NCBI RefSeq assembly: GCF_014805625.2 | Contig: NW_024003726.1 | Location: forward strand, 821,465 to 885,464 | Reading direction: 5' to 3' | From: Glossina fuscipes | Taxonomy: Eukaryota > Arthropoda > Insecta > Diptera > Glossinidae | Length of the DNA: 64,000 nt | Shown: positions 45,979-57,250 of the stretch, piece by piece | Numbering within the stretch: position 1 is the first letter of the stretch | Layout: the number at the start of each line of letters is the position of its first letter | The notes under the pieces: generated by a model | The model's database searches: none | What the model saw: the letters and a program-made list of their open reading frames with translations, nothing else | What the model was told of the DNA's origin: nothing | Position numbers and translations under genes: made by a program

Positions 45979-48900
45979 TATAGTGTTAATTGGACAATTT
46001 TAAAAAAAGATAAAGGAAATAATTTAAATACGATCAAATTATGAATGTCCACTTAGTAAACTTCTTTATTGAAATACTTTCGTCAACCCTTATTTCTACA
46101 AATGAAGGCAATATATAATCATAAAAGCAATTTTTCAACCCTTATTTTTCGTACAAATGTTTATAATGTTGATAGATGTAATAGTCAGAAGCGCAAACAA
46201 ATTGTGCGATCAAAATTGTCGTAGTTGTTCTTTTTTATGCATTGATTATCGTGGTATTATACATTTATAGCCGTCTACAAATAAAGATAGCCATTTTTCT
46301 TTTTATTATATCGGTCATCGCTGTGTCCGCCATTATTGTTGAAATCGTTGTGTTTCCTGAAAATGGCAAATAACCGAAAAGCCGTGTTTTTGAACAAAAG
46401 ACTTATTTTGTAGCTTCTTAAATGAAGTTTGCAAATGAAACGAAATATTAGAACAACGAAAACGGGAATGAGGAAAATGGATAAAAATTAAGTGGATTGC
46501 AAAATTGTTTGAACAAAATTACAAAAGAATACAGGAAATCCAAAAAAGAAAAATAAATAATAATAATTAAAAACAATGTGCTGAAATATCAAATAAATTG
46601 GGAAAAACGCTTGCTAGCAGTACAGGACCATAAAAAGCAGAGTCCAAATTTATTAAAAATTGAGCAGCTAATTTATTAGGAATTCATGGCATAGAAAAAA
46701 AGAGAAAGTTCTTGGAGTGCAGCTTTGAACCCTAAAGAGTAGCCATGGGCACAAAATCATCCCGTCCGGTAAGAAATTCCTTGCATCCGTTTCTCCTTAA
46801 AGAGTTATAGTACATGTATATCTTTGGCGTACTCGTGGTATTTCAACATTTTCCGGTCTTTTTTTTGTTTACTTAAATGGTTTTGTTTTTTTTTATCACA
46901 AAACGCAAAAACGAAAGAAGGCAAGGCGGTACGCTTTATTTCCGGCAAATCTCATTTAATTAAGATTTTTTGGCTAATTAAAAAAATTGTTTCTTTGAAA
47001 ATCTGGACAAAACTAGTTTAAACGTAACGTGAAGTCATTTTACTGATAAGAAATATCCTGTTAGCTGTAAATATGTTAAACTTTGGTGAATGCTCACACT
47101 TATAATAAAACGATCATGAAATCCGGCAAATAGTGAATTTCAGACTCATTGGAAAATGAACCGATGAAGCTGCTTAGAAGCTTCGATAATCGCAGTGCAC
47201 CTGATAATTCGAAGTTCGAATTGCACGGGTTATCGCCCGTGCCATGTATGACGTCGGACATGACATTTTTATAATGACCGTTTAATTTGGATCTGTAGAT
47301 TATTGTTTGTAATATCGATACGAACCACGGAAAATGAGCCTCTGCACGATGGAAAATTTCGAAACTAAACCATCCATACTAAATGCAACGGTTAGGATAA
47401 GCTTTCATTTCATCACGGATAGTTTTTTACAAAATATGCATAACTATTATGACCCTTCTAATTGTGGGACTAATTAGATCGAGGTGGTCGCGTAGAATAG
47501 CTATAGTAACTATGGAGTCGTAAAGATAAACTATAGTAGATTTCTACCACTAGAAATTAGGGCATCAACAGAAAAACCTTGCCTTGCTATCTCTTTTATG
47601 ATCGCTGTTGCAGCTAGTAACGTATTTGTTCTTATAGAAGTAGCACGCTCTTCTGTAGATTTAGGCAAAATTGGGGTGGACTCGGCGACAGTATTAGCGA
47701 AGAGCACTAATAAATGATGCTTTGTTGCGAAATGGTCAAAATTTTAATTTTTAAATGTGTGCGCCTTTCTTAAGCCATTGATGCGCAATTTCAATCTTTG
47801 GTCTTCTTATGCACTTGTGATGGGTTTAAATTCCCAAAATGAGAGCAATTAGTAATGAAGTGTTTTCGGCACACGCACAACGTACAAGAACATGAGCGTG
47901 CCGTGGCGGCCACTAGAGCACTCCGACCACTTGATGCAGCCTTTTTCCTGACTACATGCCAATTCCAAATTGCCTGTCTAAGAACTTTCTCTATTTTCTT
48001 ACATGCGGCACTTGTCTACAACTAATTCCATTGTAGACTATGATGCAAGCTTGTCAATTGACAGAGGCTCTTCCCATTTAGCAGATGATTGTCCATTAAG
48101 ATTTGAAGTAGTTGAATATAGTAGAAATCCATCAGCAACTTGCCCGTTTGAGTACATCGACTACGTCGTAGGCATATGGATTTTAGCTGGTGACTGAATT
48201 AGTTTGTATCTGAAAGTCAGGAGGTTTATTTATTGTTAAATCATTTTTTAAATAAATCAGTGGCCTTGACATTGTTACGTGTCATTGGATTTCAACGATG
48301 AAATTATATCCAAAGCAGTGCCCTTTAAACTAGCATGAAGTTTTTCAGTGTTGCTTAACTCATGGTTGCTGTCGTTGACCGATGTGTTCAGTTCGTCCAA
48401 CCTAAATATGACCTAGAGATTTTTACTTGTTTTAATTCCGGCATTTTTAGCTAGCGATAAGCTGAAGACCAAGATTCTGTACGTTCTTTCAGGCAAAGTG
48501 GATGAAAAGTTGATGATTGTTGATTTATTGTTTATACCGCTTTAATAATGTGTAAATTATCAGCATGTTTTTAAAACTTCGACGAAAAGAAGTTAACTCG
48601 TCAAACAAGACCAAAACGGCCAAATTTTGACTTATATGTATATGAGGATAAAGTCCATATTGTTTTCCACTTAATATTGAATTTAATTTTTTCATATCCA
48701 TCCAAAACGATCGGTTTTACATATATATATATGTTTATTTTGCAATCCGAATGTTTAGTTTCTTTGCACGTTCAAATAAGCGAACGACCAAAATGAAATT
48801 TTGCGTTGCATGACTTATGATTTTGTACAAATATGGCATTAAAAAAAAGAACGGAATTTTCACAAATAATTTTATTCAAATTTAGTTAGTTTATATTTTG

Positions 48901-49139
48901 TCCATAACGTCGGAAAAAACGCGTTTTTTCTCCCTAGCTTATAATTCCATAGTTAAAATTTAATATCATTTAGTGTTATATCACAGTGTATAATTAGAGC
49001 AAAAAAAGAAAAAGAAAAAAAAAACTCAATGTATAACAGGGTGAACGTATATGACACTACTCTCCCTTTTAAATAATGTTAATAATTTATAATAAAAATG
49101 TCATCTAAGTCTCGTAAAATCATGTGACCGTCCAGGATT
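45979..49139. other. Unassigned intron sequence
   Basis: No gene, RNA or clear repeat was found. A purine-rich tract (aaaaaaagaaaaagaaaaaa) lies near 49002-49023. The stretch around 47560-48000 has somewhat coding-like minus-strand composition, but no family signature holds up. Confidence 0.45.
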
Positions 49140-49853
49140 GTCCATGAAGTAATTCGGCTGTAGATCTACCTTCGGCATGAGTCATGAAACGATTTATATA
49201 AATGTGTTTAGATACGGCATCCCTCATTGCTAGTCCATCTTCAATACGTCTTCAAACGTAGAATTTAAATCATCTTACAAAACGTTCGGCTAATCCATTT
49301 TAAGCAAAATGATTGAGGCAAAAATGGAAGATATGGCATTAATAGTGCCATCTGTTGTTGTAATGGGCATTTCAGTCACTTAAGAAAGTTGGGAATAGGT
49401 ATCGACGCAAATGATCCACGTAGATTTGCAAATTGAACTAATTATTGGTTTCGACCAAGTTTGGTATTCCTTATGTGGAGCAGGATTTTTACAATTATCA
49501 TATCTCGTAGCGATTGGCGAATGTTTTCATTAATGTTTAACCACCATAAATGTTGTCTAATTGACTTGTTCAAGAAAGATTCCACTTTCCAACGTTGCAA
49601 GAATAACTACTCGGATAAAGTGAGTGTTCAAACACGATAATCCCGTATTTGTAGCAAAGGCGTATTTACTTTTAAAGAAAAGTCTTAGATAGGAACTTAT
49701 TTCTTCACAATTTTTGGGCCCATGCATTTTCTATAAAAGATGGAATTATACGTAACATGGGGTCTTTGTTGGCGTGTTTGCGAATTAAATTGGAATCAAA
49801 AGACAAATTTTTTCCACCTATACAAGAAACTCAACTAAAACAAAATAGCAGTC
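49140..49853 (-). mobile_element. gypsy-type (K02A2.6-like) pol relic, integrase part
   Basis: On the minus strand a zinc-binding-domain-like part (WWLNINENI) is followed by an integrase core fragment, WIICVDTYSQLS then TEMPITTTDGTINAISSIFA, with the expected first aspartate in VDTYS. Stops and shifts interrupt it. It is separated from the RT/RNase H part of the same element (53960-55490) by the CR1-like insertion, and orientation and order agree with one split element. Confidence 0.65.
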
Positions 49854-49864
49854 GAGTTCAATTG
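49854..49864. repeat. Candidate target-site duplication, 3' side, of CR1-like copy A
   Basis: gagttcaattg here against gagctcaattg at 53949-53959, one mismatch in 11. The match is short and could be chance, but it bounds the element plausibly on both sides inside gypsy sequence. Confidence 0.5.
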
Positions 49865-50116
49865 ACTCTTAAGTAAATCTTAAAATTATTTAATAATAAA
49901 ACTTAGTATAAGTACAATAAAACAAATAAGGAGGAAAAAAAAAGAAAAAAAAAAAAAAAGCATGTACACAATTAGCATAGAGCCACACCCACAACCGATA
50001 CAGGACCAAATTGCAAGTGAACCCCTAAGCCATCGCAAACATGCATAAGCTTGGCAACCGATAATTGTTAACAACAAATAAATTTTCGACTCATAATGAC
50101 AAAATCTAAGGTTAAA

Positions 50117-52944
50117 TCAGTTTAAGTACGACATAGGTAAATCGCGCTTGTTGAGCAAAATTGCTTTAATGGACTTTAAAGAGTCCGTTAATGAGAATAT
50201 ATGATAGACATCATTTAGGTTCTTGCAAACAACTCTGAGCGGGTTAAACAGTTCAAAGTTATATTTGCATTGACTAAGCTTTATCAACATAAAGTGCCTG
50301 GAGAAGCGGTTAGGGACATTAAAGCAAATCTCACGAAGTAATGCGGGCGAATCAATTGCACCATTTATTAATTTGATTAGGAAGGAAACCCCAAGAACAA
50401 ATCTACGTTTCTCGAGTGACGGTAAGGATAACAGAAGCAACCTATTTTCATAGGGTGGAAGAGGGGAAATCGGGTCCCAACCCAAATTCCTAAGGGCAAA
50501 CAGCAAGAATTGCTTTTGTATAGATTCAATTGAACCTACGTAGCATCTATATGAAGGAGACCACACAACAGAGGCATACTCAAGAATAGGTCATCAAGCT
50601 TTTTGGACCACCTCTTTATAAAACCAAGAGCGGACCTAGCTTTGCTTAACGAGGACTCAATATGCAAATTGAAACGTAACCTATAATCGAATAGAACGCC
50701 TAAATCTATGAACGAATCGACGTCTTCCAACCTGTGCGAATCAATGAAGTATTGGGTACTAAACTTCCTTCTTAAGAAAGAAAGCTTCTTACATTTATTT
50801 AGATTTAGCTTCAGAAGATTGAGGGAGCACCATGCAACCAAATTGTTCAAATCACTTTGAAGATGATGTGATTGCGATTCTACGGAAAAAGAAGTAAACA
50901 GTTTCACATCATCAGCATACATTAAAATCTTACTGAATTTAATCACGGAGGGCAAATCATTGATGTAAAGATTAAATAAAATAGGTCCCAAGTGGCTACC
51001 TTGAGGTACGCCAGACGTCACGGGAAATTCATCCGAGGTAATGAGGTTAAACAAAACCCTGAATGATCTACCATACAGATAAGAGCTTAACCATTCAACT
51101 AAAGCCAGAGGTCTGGATTTTAAATCTAAGAAGTCTATGATTAACCATATCAAACGCCTTGCTAAAGTCGGTGTAAATGACATCAGTGCGAGAACCACTA
51201 GAAAAAGCCTTGAAAACATGAGAAGTAAACTCCAACAGATTGGTTACCGTAGATCTTCCCTTTCGAAAACCATGCTGGAAAGGAGAAATATACAATTTCA
51301 TGGAAAAGGCTATATGCTGAGCCACAATTCGCTCGACCAGTTTAGGTAAGACACTCAACTTGGCGATGCCTCTGTAGTTCTCTACAAGTTGCCTACTACC
51401 ACTTTTGTGAATAGGAATAAGGAAAGAAGTCTTCCAACACAAAGGGAAAACACCTAAATTCAAAGACTTATTAAAAATCTTTGAGATAACATCACAAAGC
51501 TCGCCAGCACAAGATATAAGTACACATGAGGGGATCCCATCGGGTCCAGGCGAACAATTATATTTCAGAGAGTTCAATCCTTCAAAAACGTCATTTTCCG
51601 ATATAACAAAGTTAGGAATTGAAACCGAATTAGAAATCGAATATGGATAATTTTCCGATAAATCAAAATTGGCAGTTGAAAAGTTCTGTCGAAAGTATTC
51701 CGCAAAGAGATTTGAGGATTCAAAATCATCCGAGGACTCGGAGCCATTAAAAGACACAAACGTCGGATTTGTGGAGATTTTACTTTTGGAATTAACGAAC
51801 TTAAAAAAGTATTTAGGGTTAGAAAACAAGGAAGATTTAACAAACTGAAAGTATCTGCAGTAGTATTGGCGGTTGAGGGAATTAAATTTATGCCTTGCAA
51901 CAGAGTAAGCGAAATAGTCGAAAGAAGAACCACTTTTCGAAAATTTTTTGAACAACTTGTTTTTCCTATTCTTGTAGTATTTAATTGTCTTATTAAACCA
52001 CGGGGGATCCTTACGTCGAGGACGGGACTGCTTGATCGGAACGGATGCAGAAATAGCTTGATTTAATACATTGTAGAACGACGACAGTAAGCTATCAATG
52101 CTTCCCTCAGAGAAATCGAGCACAAAATGAGAAAGATGTGATTTGAAAAATTTGAATTTGGGACGTTATAGAGGTTCAACGAACCAACATACTTGTAATG
52201 AAGGGAAACACCCAATGCTGGATGATATGGATCCTCAGGTAAACTAAACGGAAAACAACGATTAACGCAAACCTCAGAAAAATTTGCAAAGCAGAGATCA
52301 AGAAATCTCCCATTACAATTAGGGGTACCATTGTATTGAACTAAGTTATTATCAAATAATTCATTGAAGAACACAACGGCTTTATCAGATGTTGAGGAAG
52401 GAATCAAACAGCCAGAACTATCACTGTAAAACCAATTGACTTGAGGCAAGTTGAAGTCACCCAACGCAAGGACTATATCGGTAGGTCTAGATTGCTTGGC
52501 CACTTCACAAATGAGGGCGGCCTGTTTCTTATATACCGAGATATCCGAATTTGGAGGAATATAGGAGCAGGTCACATATAAGTGTTTGTTAGGAAATTTC
52601 ACTCGAATGGCGATAAATTCAACATCGGGAGTAGTTGGAAATTCAAACGAATAGGTGGGGAGTGCCGTAGAAATAGCAATTAAAACACCACCACCATTGC
52701 GATACAAACGATCGTTTCTGAAAACTTGAAACGAATTATGGAAAAGTTCCGACGAATGTAGAACTGGCTTCAGCCATGTTTCAGTGAAGACCAGACAGGA
52801 AAACTCCGTACTCACTGAATTTAGGAAGGTAGAACGAATTTTTGAGTTTAGGCCCCTAACATTTTGATAAATGAGAGAAAATGAGGCTGAAGAAGTATTT
52901 AGTTTTTTGAAGGGGAAAGAGCTAATGCATTCGCATTACGGAGT
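50117..52944 (-). pseudogene. CR1-like ORF2: endonuclease and reverse transcriptase, three frameshifts
   Basis: The frame is open from just after a TAA at about 52945 and contains no ATG before the endonuclease begins (SLIYQNVRGLNSKIRS, about 52880-52830). Endonuclease motifs are FTETWLKPVL, SYIPPNSDISVY and LALGDFNLPQVNW. After a shift near 52110 come the linker PRRKDPPWFNKTIKYYKNRK, CSPGPDGIPSCVL, VENYRGIAKLSVLPKLVERI, FQHGFRKGRSTVTNLLEF and YTDFSKAFDMVNHRLL. A second shift near 51140 leads to SGVPQGSHLGPILFNLYIND and the catalytic LMYADDVKLF. A third near 50560 leads to the C-terminal domain (RCYVGSIESIQKQFLLFALR). It ends at 50117. Family role: target-primed reverse transcription. Confidence 0.88.
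52899..52910 (-). promoter_or_regulatory. Candidate -1 ribosomal frameshift site between ORF1 and ORF2
   Basis: ORF1 ends TCA AAA AAC TAA. The heptamer A-AAA-AAC is in zero-frame register for simultaneous -1 slippage, one codon before the stop. After slippage the next codons (CTA AAT ACT TCT) are open directly into the endonuclease domain. No strong downstream stem-loop is obvious; a small TTAGGGGCCTAA palindrome about 40 nt downstream is weak. Confidence 0.6.
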
Positions 52945-53756
52945 CGGTCCCGAGGGATAAATTCCTTAATTAATGATCCAACCGGCCACAAGGTTTTATT
53001 TAAAATCAAATCCATATTTTCGGTCGGAACTAGAATTTTAAAAGATGAGATAGCTCTAGATTGAGAAGGACTCTTGCACGACACACTTGCACGAGCAGCT
53101 TGCTCAGTTTGGCGACCAGCATTTACACCCGAACAGCGAGGAGGAGAGGACGATTTACTATTACCCTTATTAGTTTTGGGCGATGACGCCTGAGAAGATT
53201 GAGTGACATCTATGGGAGGAGATACCCTTGCCACTTCAGCATAGCTCAAGCCAGAAGGACTTCTCGGACTATTTGTAACATCTAGGTTACCAACCGACTC
53301 AGCCGTAGCAGAAACACTAACATTATTTGTAGCCTTTAGGGAATCGCTAACTTGCACCAACGAAACGGACTTAGGAGGTGACGAACCACACGCTACGCTA
53401 CGCGTTGAGACTACGTTAGCTGGTGAGGAAGATGACTGCGAAATATACCGACATTCATCAAACCTAGTCTTGATTAATTCAAACTTCTCCCACACAGAGC
53501 CGAGATTTTTGCTCAAATCTGAGAAACAATTTCTCGTCTCCGTGAAGAGTTTGTAGAAATCAATGTCCCGCTTTCTACAGTCAGGACATGACCATCGTAA
53601 ACCTTTAGAAGGGTCAAGGACTGTATCAGCAGCACGGCCGGTAATACCAGCACACTTTGCATGTCCAAAACGATCACACAACCAGCAAGAAATGAATCGT
53701 TCAGATTCAGGGCCAGTTTTCGCACGACATGGAGTAAATAAACAATCCATGTCCAT
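52899..53756 (-). CDS. CR1-like ORF1 with PHD-like zinc finger, intact
   Basis: A 285-residue protein from ATG 53754-53756 (MDMDCLFTPCRAKTG). The frame is open further upstream but in T-rich leader, so this Met is preferred. The N-terminal Cys/His array (CRAK, CWLCDRFGHAKCAGI, then WSCPDCRKRDIDFYKLF, residues about 9-70) is a PHD/RING-like finger. A predicted helical region follows (RNCFSDLSKNLGSVWEKFEL). The rest is serine-rich and low complexity (SSPPRCSG). ORF1 proteins of such elements bind nucleic acid and accompany the RNA; that is family knowledge. The C-terminal codons overlap the candidate frameshift site. Confidence 0.88.
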   Translation of the reverse strand: MDMDCLFTPCRAKTGPESERFISCWLCDRFGHAKCAGITGRAADTVLDPSKGLRWSCPDCRKRDIDFYKLFTETRNCFSDLSKNLGSVWEKFELIKTRFDECRYISQSSSSPANVVSTRSVACGSSPPKSVSLVQVSDSLKATNNVSVSATAESVGNLDVTNSPRSPSGLSYAEVARVSPPIDVTQSSQASSPKTNKGNSKSSSPPRCSGVNAGRQTEQAARASVSCKSPSQSRAISSFKILVPTENMDLILNKTLWPVGSLIKEFIPRDRLRNANALALSPSKN

Positions 53757-53948
53757 TGAAAACAAAATAAGTAGCTTATGAAGGAAAAAAAAACGAAAAA
53801 GAAAAACAAAAAAAATAATTTTTCGACGGCACAAATTTTCAGGAAAATTAAAACAAATTTCAACTTCCCTGCCCACTGTAAATATAGAGCGAAAACTAAC
53901 GGAAACTGTAAACACAGATTAAAAGGCAAAAAGAGAGACTTTTACCAA

Positions 53949-53959
53949 GAGCTCAATTG
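53949..53959. repeat. Candidate target-site duplication, 5' side, of CR1-like copy A
   Basis: gagctcaattg, 10 of 11 bases identical to 49854-49864. Confidence 0.5.
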
Positions 53960-55490
53960 TTGCTTACAATAAACCAAAATGATTTTTTCACATATATGGT
54001 TAATAAATTCATATACAATAAATTCACACTTTATTCTTTTAGAGAATTTTTTAAATTTAAACACTAATAAAGCAAAAAGCTAAGAAATACAACTAAAAAA
54101 AATTTAATATTTGTTGATAGAATAAAAACGCGACTACAAGACACGCGCAGAGTTGCCAAACTTTTGCGTGATAAAACCAAAATTTAAAGAATTGTGTTGC
54201 TTTTTGAAAATTAGCTAGCGTAGTAGTATCAGCTATATGTAATTTTATCTTCAAATGCTTTTTGTTAATCGTCATCCCATTCGAATTAAATGTTTTTTCT
54301 ACGTGAACGGTTTAAGGGCATTTCGTCACTAGCAAAATTAGGTACAAGGCTGTGGTAGTACTTTACTACCTAGTAATTTGCTTTTCCCAAGTAGACTTGT
54401 AACTGCTTCCAATCCTTTGGTGATTTTAATTTACTTACATATTTTACTTTCAAATCATCAGAGAGTATGCCATCAGTTGTAATTATACGACCCAGATATT
54501 CTATTCTGTCTTATAAGAGGTGAAATTTTAGCATATTCCATTTTTCAGCATTAGATTTTAAAATTTGAAATACATCTACAAGGGGAAGCAAGTGGGTTGG
54601 CAATGTTTGGGCTGATGTAATGATGTCATCCAAGTAATTTGTAGTTTCTTCGATATCAGAAAGCAATTATTCAACAATGGTTGGAAAAATAGCTGGCGCA
54701 CTGGCAATTCTAGGTGGAAAAGGCTGGTGCTGAAAAAGTCGTCGTGGAGTATTTATTATCATAAACTGCTTCGATTTTTCATCAAGTTCGGCTTATGAAT
54801 GTTCTTACTTAAAATCTACTTTTGAGAAGCATTCCCTATGGCGTGTAGTGTAAAATAACGTTTTTGTATTTGCTAAAGGATGTTGTCCAATTTGTGTATT
54901 TAACAGTTTCGTAATGAAACATTAGGTTTGCTTACAAAAACAGAGGAATAGGCCCAATTGCTGAATTGAATGGGAAATAATATACCTTGACTCATTAAAT
55001 GTTCAACTTTTTCTTTAAATTTTGGCAACTGCGCAAAAAGAACGAGCCTAGCTCTAAAAATATAGGCTTAGCGCTGCGTTTTGGGTAAAAGTGTGGTTTA
55101 CAGTTTGGAATCACTCTTAGATTTGTATCAAAAATTTCGCTATATTTGTCGCATATCTGTTTTATTTTAATAATCGGATGCTCAATCGTATTAATTTGTC
55201 TAATTTAAAAACTAAATGCCTGTAACAAATCCAATCCAAATGAATTAATTACGTTTCTTTCGAATCGACGATTATTAAAGTAACTAACTTGGTCATTTTT
55301 CTGCATTGCATTTCCGCTTTTACTTCATCAACAATGAAAATTCGACTTTGACTTGACCCACGTATAGTGGGTGGTTTGAAAAAATGTGATCAGCAACTTC
55401 TGCAGGCAAAAACGGTGAAGAAATAGGAAATACTAGTGTACATAACGATTGAATTCGATAGTTTTGACCTTTCTCTAAATAAAATAAAAT
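53960..55490 (-). mobile_element. gypsy-type (K02A2.6-like) pol relic, reverse transcriptase and RNase H start
   Basis: On the minus strand from about 55480: an RT N-terminal part (RVIPNCKPHFYPKRSAKP, then FPIQFSNWAYSSVFVSKPN), further RT with INTPRRLFQHQPFPPRIASA, the catalytic NYLDDIITSAQT (YxDD type), EYLGRIITTDGI, and the start of RNase H (KNI-FEWDDD-QKAFED, then TTTLANF). Stops and shifts throughout. The integrase remainder of the element lies beyond the CR1-like insertion at 49140-49853. Confidence 0.78.
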
Positions 55491-55699
55491 TTTTTTCGTT
55501 TAATATTATTGATTTATTCAGCTTACGCCGGCGCTAGCCATAGAACCCTCAAAATTGCATCTTCGACATTCATTTTTGTTATTGCTTGATTTAATTATAT
55601 CCGCTGCCGAAACCCATCAAACAAGCTCAGAAGCTGTCATATCCCAATTATCAGTTTTGGTTTAACGGTTTAAGTAGTAGGCGTTTTCACATCAATGAC

Positions 55700-56110
55700 A
55701 AAAAATGAACTGGAGGACAAAAAAAGTTCCAGACCCACGGATTGCAAGACTTATTGGCAGAAAACCCAGCACAAACTCTCGAAGAATTTTCGAGCAGCTT
55801 AACTATTGACGAATCAACTGTGTCTAGACGTTTACATACGATGGGAGAGGTCCAAAAGATAAGTAACGCCTTACCTCTCAAATTAACTGAAAATGCCATT
55901 TGGTCACTTGCTGCAAGAGTTGTGCAGGATACGCTCTTGCAGCTAAAATGGGAAGTTGTGTCATTTACAGCGTACTGACCAGACATGGCGCCTGTTATTA
56001 CCACAGAGTTGCAGAAGTGTGAAAATGGGTCGGTGGGTGGATTGCTGCCAAACCAGTTCTTCGCAAGTTCTTTCAAGATTGTGCCGTCATGTTGCCAAAA
56101 ATATCGTAAG
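55700..56110 (+). mobile_element. Internally deleted mariner remnant (mauritiana-like)
   Basis: The plus strand encodes the second helix-turn-helix of the transposase (DLLAENPAQTLEEFSSS, STVSRRLHTMGEVQK; 55742-55858), then jumps to sequence preceding the third catalytic residue (KWEVVSFTAY-PDMAP at about 55946-55990). The C-terminus follows in another frame (KWVGGWIAAKPV, about 56020). The whole region with the first two catalytic aspartates is deleted. Confidence 0.7.
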
Positions 56111-56579
56111 ATGTAGAAAATCATTAAACTATTTTGATTAATATTCATTGCACCAATTTTTTTCAATGAATGCCTTTTTGAAGTGAAGAAATGATCAAAA
56201 CTTTTGTAAACAACTAATAGAAAACTTTTTGAAGCGTATAATTTAGGCAAAGTGATATTTATAGAGGTTTTTATATTTATATGTGGTATACAAGTACCGG
56301 AATTCGTTTGAAATTTAATAATTTTATTAAACATTTTGTAATCCTTGAAAATTTTTTAGTTTTGTTATTCTACCATTCCTGTAAGCTTTTTATTTTCTTT
56401 TTTTCACAAATTTTCCTTTGTTTTGTTGATTTAAACGAACAGTAAAACTGTAACGTTTTTCCCGAGTTTATTGCAAATAACGATTCTGAACTTGGATTGG
56501 TAGTTGCGAAAGCTTTTGTTGTGCCTTTACATGATTGTGTAACTAACAACAATTCTATTCATTTCGAAACCGCTTGCCA

Positions 56580-57250
56580 TCTAAACCATACTGCATGGAT
56601 CTGAAGAAGGGGCAATTAGAAAGCGCTATACCTGATGATGAGTACACGGCGGAAATTCCTATTTAAGCTGCAACAATGTATCCTTGATAACTCTTGTAAC
56701 GTGGGGCCAAGCGTTGTCATGCAAGTGGATGAGTTTACCGCTATTGCTTGTCTTTTTTTTGCAGCAATAGATTATTCAATTTGTTCAATTAACGTCGATA
56801 GACATCTGTAGTAAGAGTTTAATTCGGTTTTAGTAGCCGTCATACCCCATACATTGCTGATCCCTCAATGTGTAAAGCAAAACATTCATAGCCATGAATG
56901 TTTTGCACCTTTCCCATCACCTGTAAACGTCTACAAACTGTTTATTTATTAACTGCCAAACGGTTCGAAAGTTCTCTGAGAGTTTAATGTGGGTTTTCGT
57001 TCAATAAGTCTTGGTAATTCGTTGTCTTCGACCTTTTTTGGTCATTCTGCCGTTCTTTGTCACCGACATGAAAATCACCGCTTTTACACCGTTGAAACCA
57101 AAATTGACGATTGGAATATGGTGGAGTTGCATCCCCGTAAGCTTGTAACAGTGTTCAATGGGCTTCTGAAACACTTCGCATTACTTTATCATTTTCACCA
57201 ATGGACGTCGTTGATCAAACCACATACAATATATATTACATAACGCAAGA
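56580..57250 (-). mobile_element. Decayed mariner remnant (mauritiana-like)
   Basis: The minus-strand sequence parallels the element at 61105-62110. Shared blocks include the region around gcgttgtcatgcaagt (56716-56731, the second catalytic aspartate, HDNAW) and the block caatttgttcaatta. The N-terminal part lies near 56935-57240. The C-terminal part beyond about 56580 is missing. No open frame survives. Confidence 0.65.

Larger units (their letters stand above)
49865..53948 (-). mobile_element. CR1/jockey-group non-LTR retrotransposon, near full length (copy A)
   Basis: About 4.1 kb on the minus strand: a short leader, intact ORF1 (53756-52899) with a PHD-like finger, ORF2 with endonuclease, reverse transcriptase and C-terminal domain (52944-50117), and a 3' UTR of about 250 nt ending in TTTTATTATTAAATAATTTT plus about 20 more bases, with no poly-A. 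ORF2 has three frameshifts (near 52110, 51140 and 50560), so this copy is inactive, but all catalytic motifs remain. It is inserted in a gypsy pol relic. PHD-type ORF1 proteins are known from CR1-like elements; the exact clade is tentative. Confidence 0.88.

Noticed and set aside
47560..48000. Possible BEL/Pao gag or protease relic on the minus strand
   Set aside because: Isolated resemblance (CLNLQKSVLLL) without zinc knuckles or DSG motif; too weak to call.
49930..49965. A-rich tract as the poly-A tail of CR1-like copy A
   Set aside because: The element is on the minus strand, where this reads as poly-T inside the 3' UTR. The 3' end is further out, near 49865.
55200..55500. Separate cellular aspartic protease upstream of the gypsy RT
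   Set aside because: The sequence continues the gypsy pol frame and lacks a clear DTG/DSG motif; no independent gene is supported.
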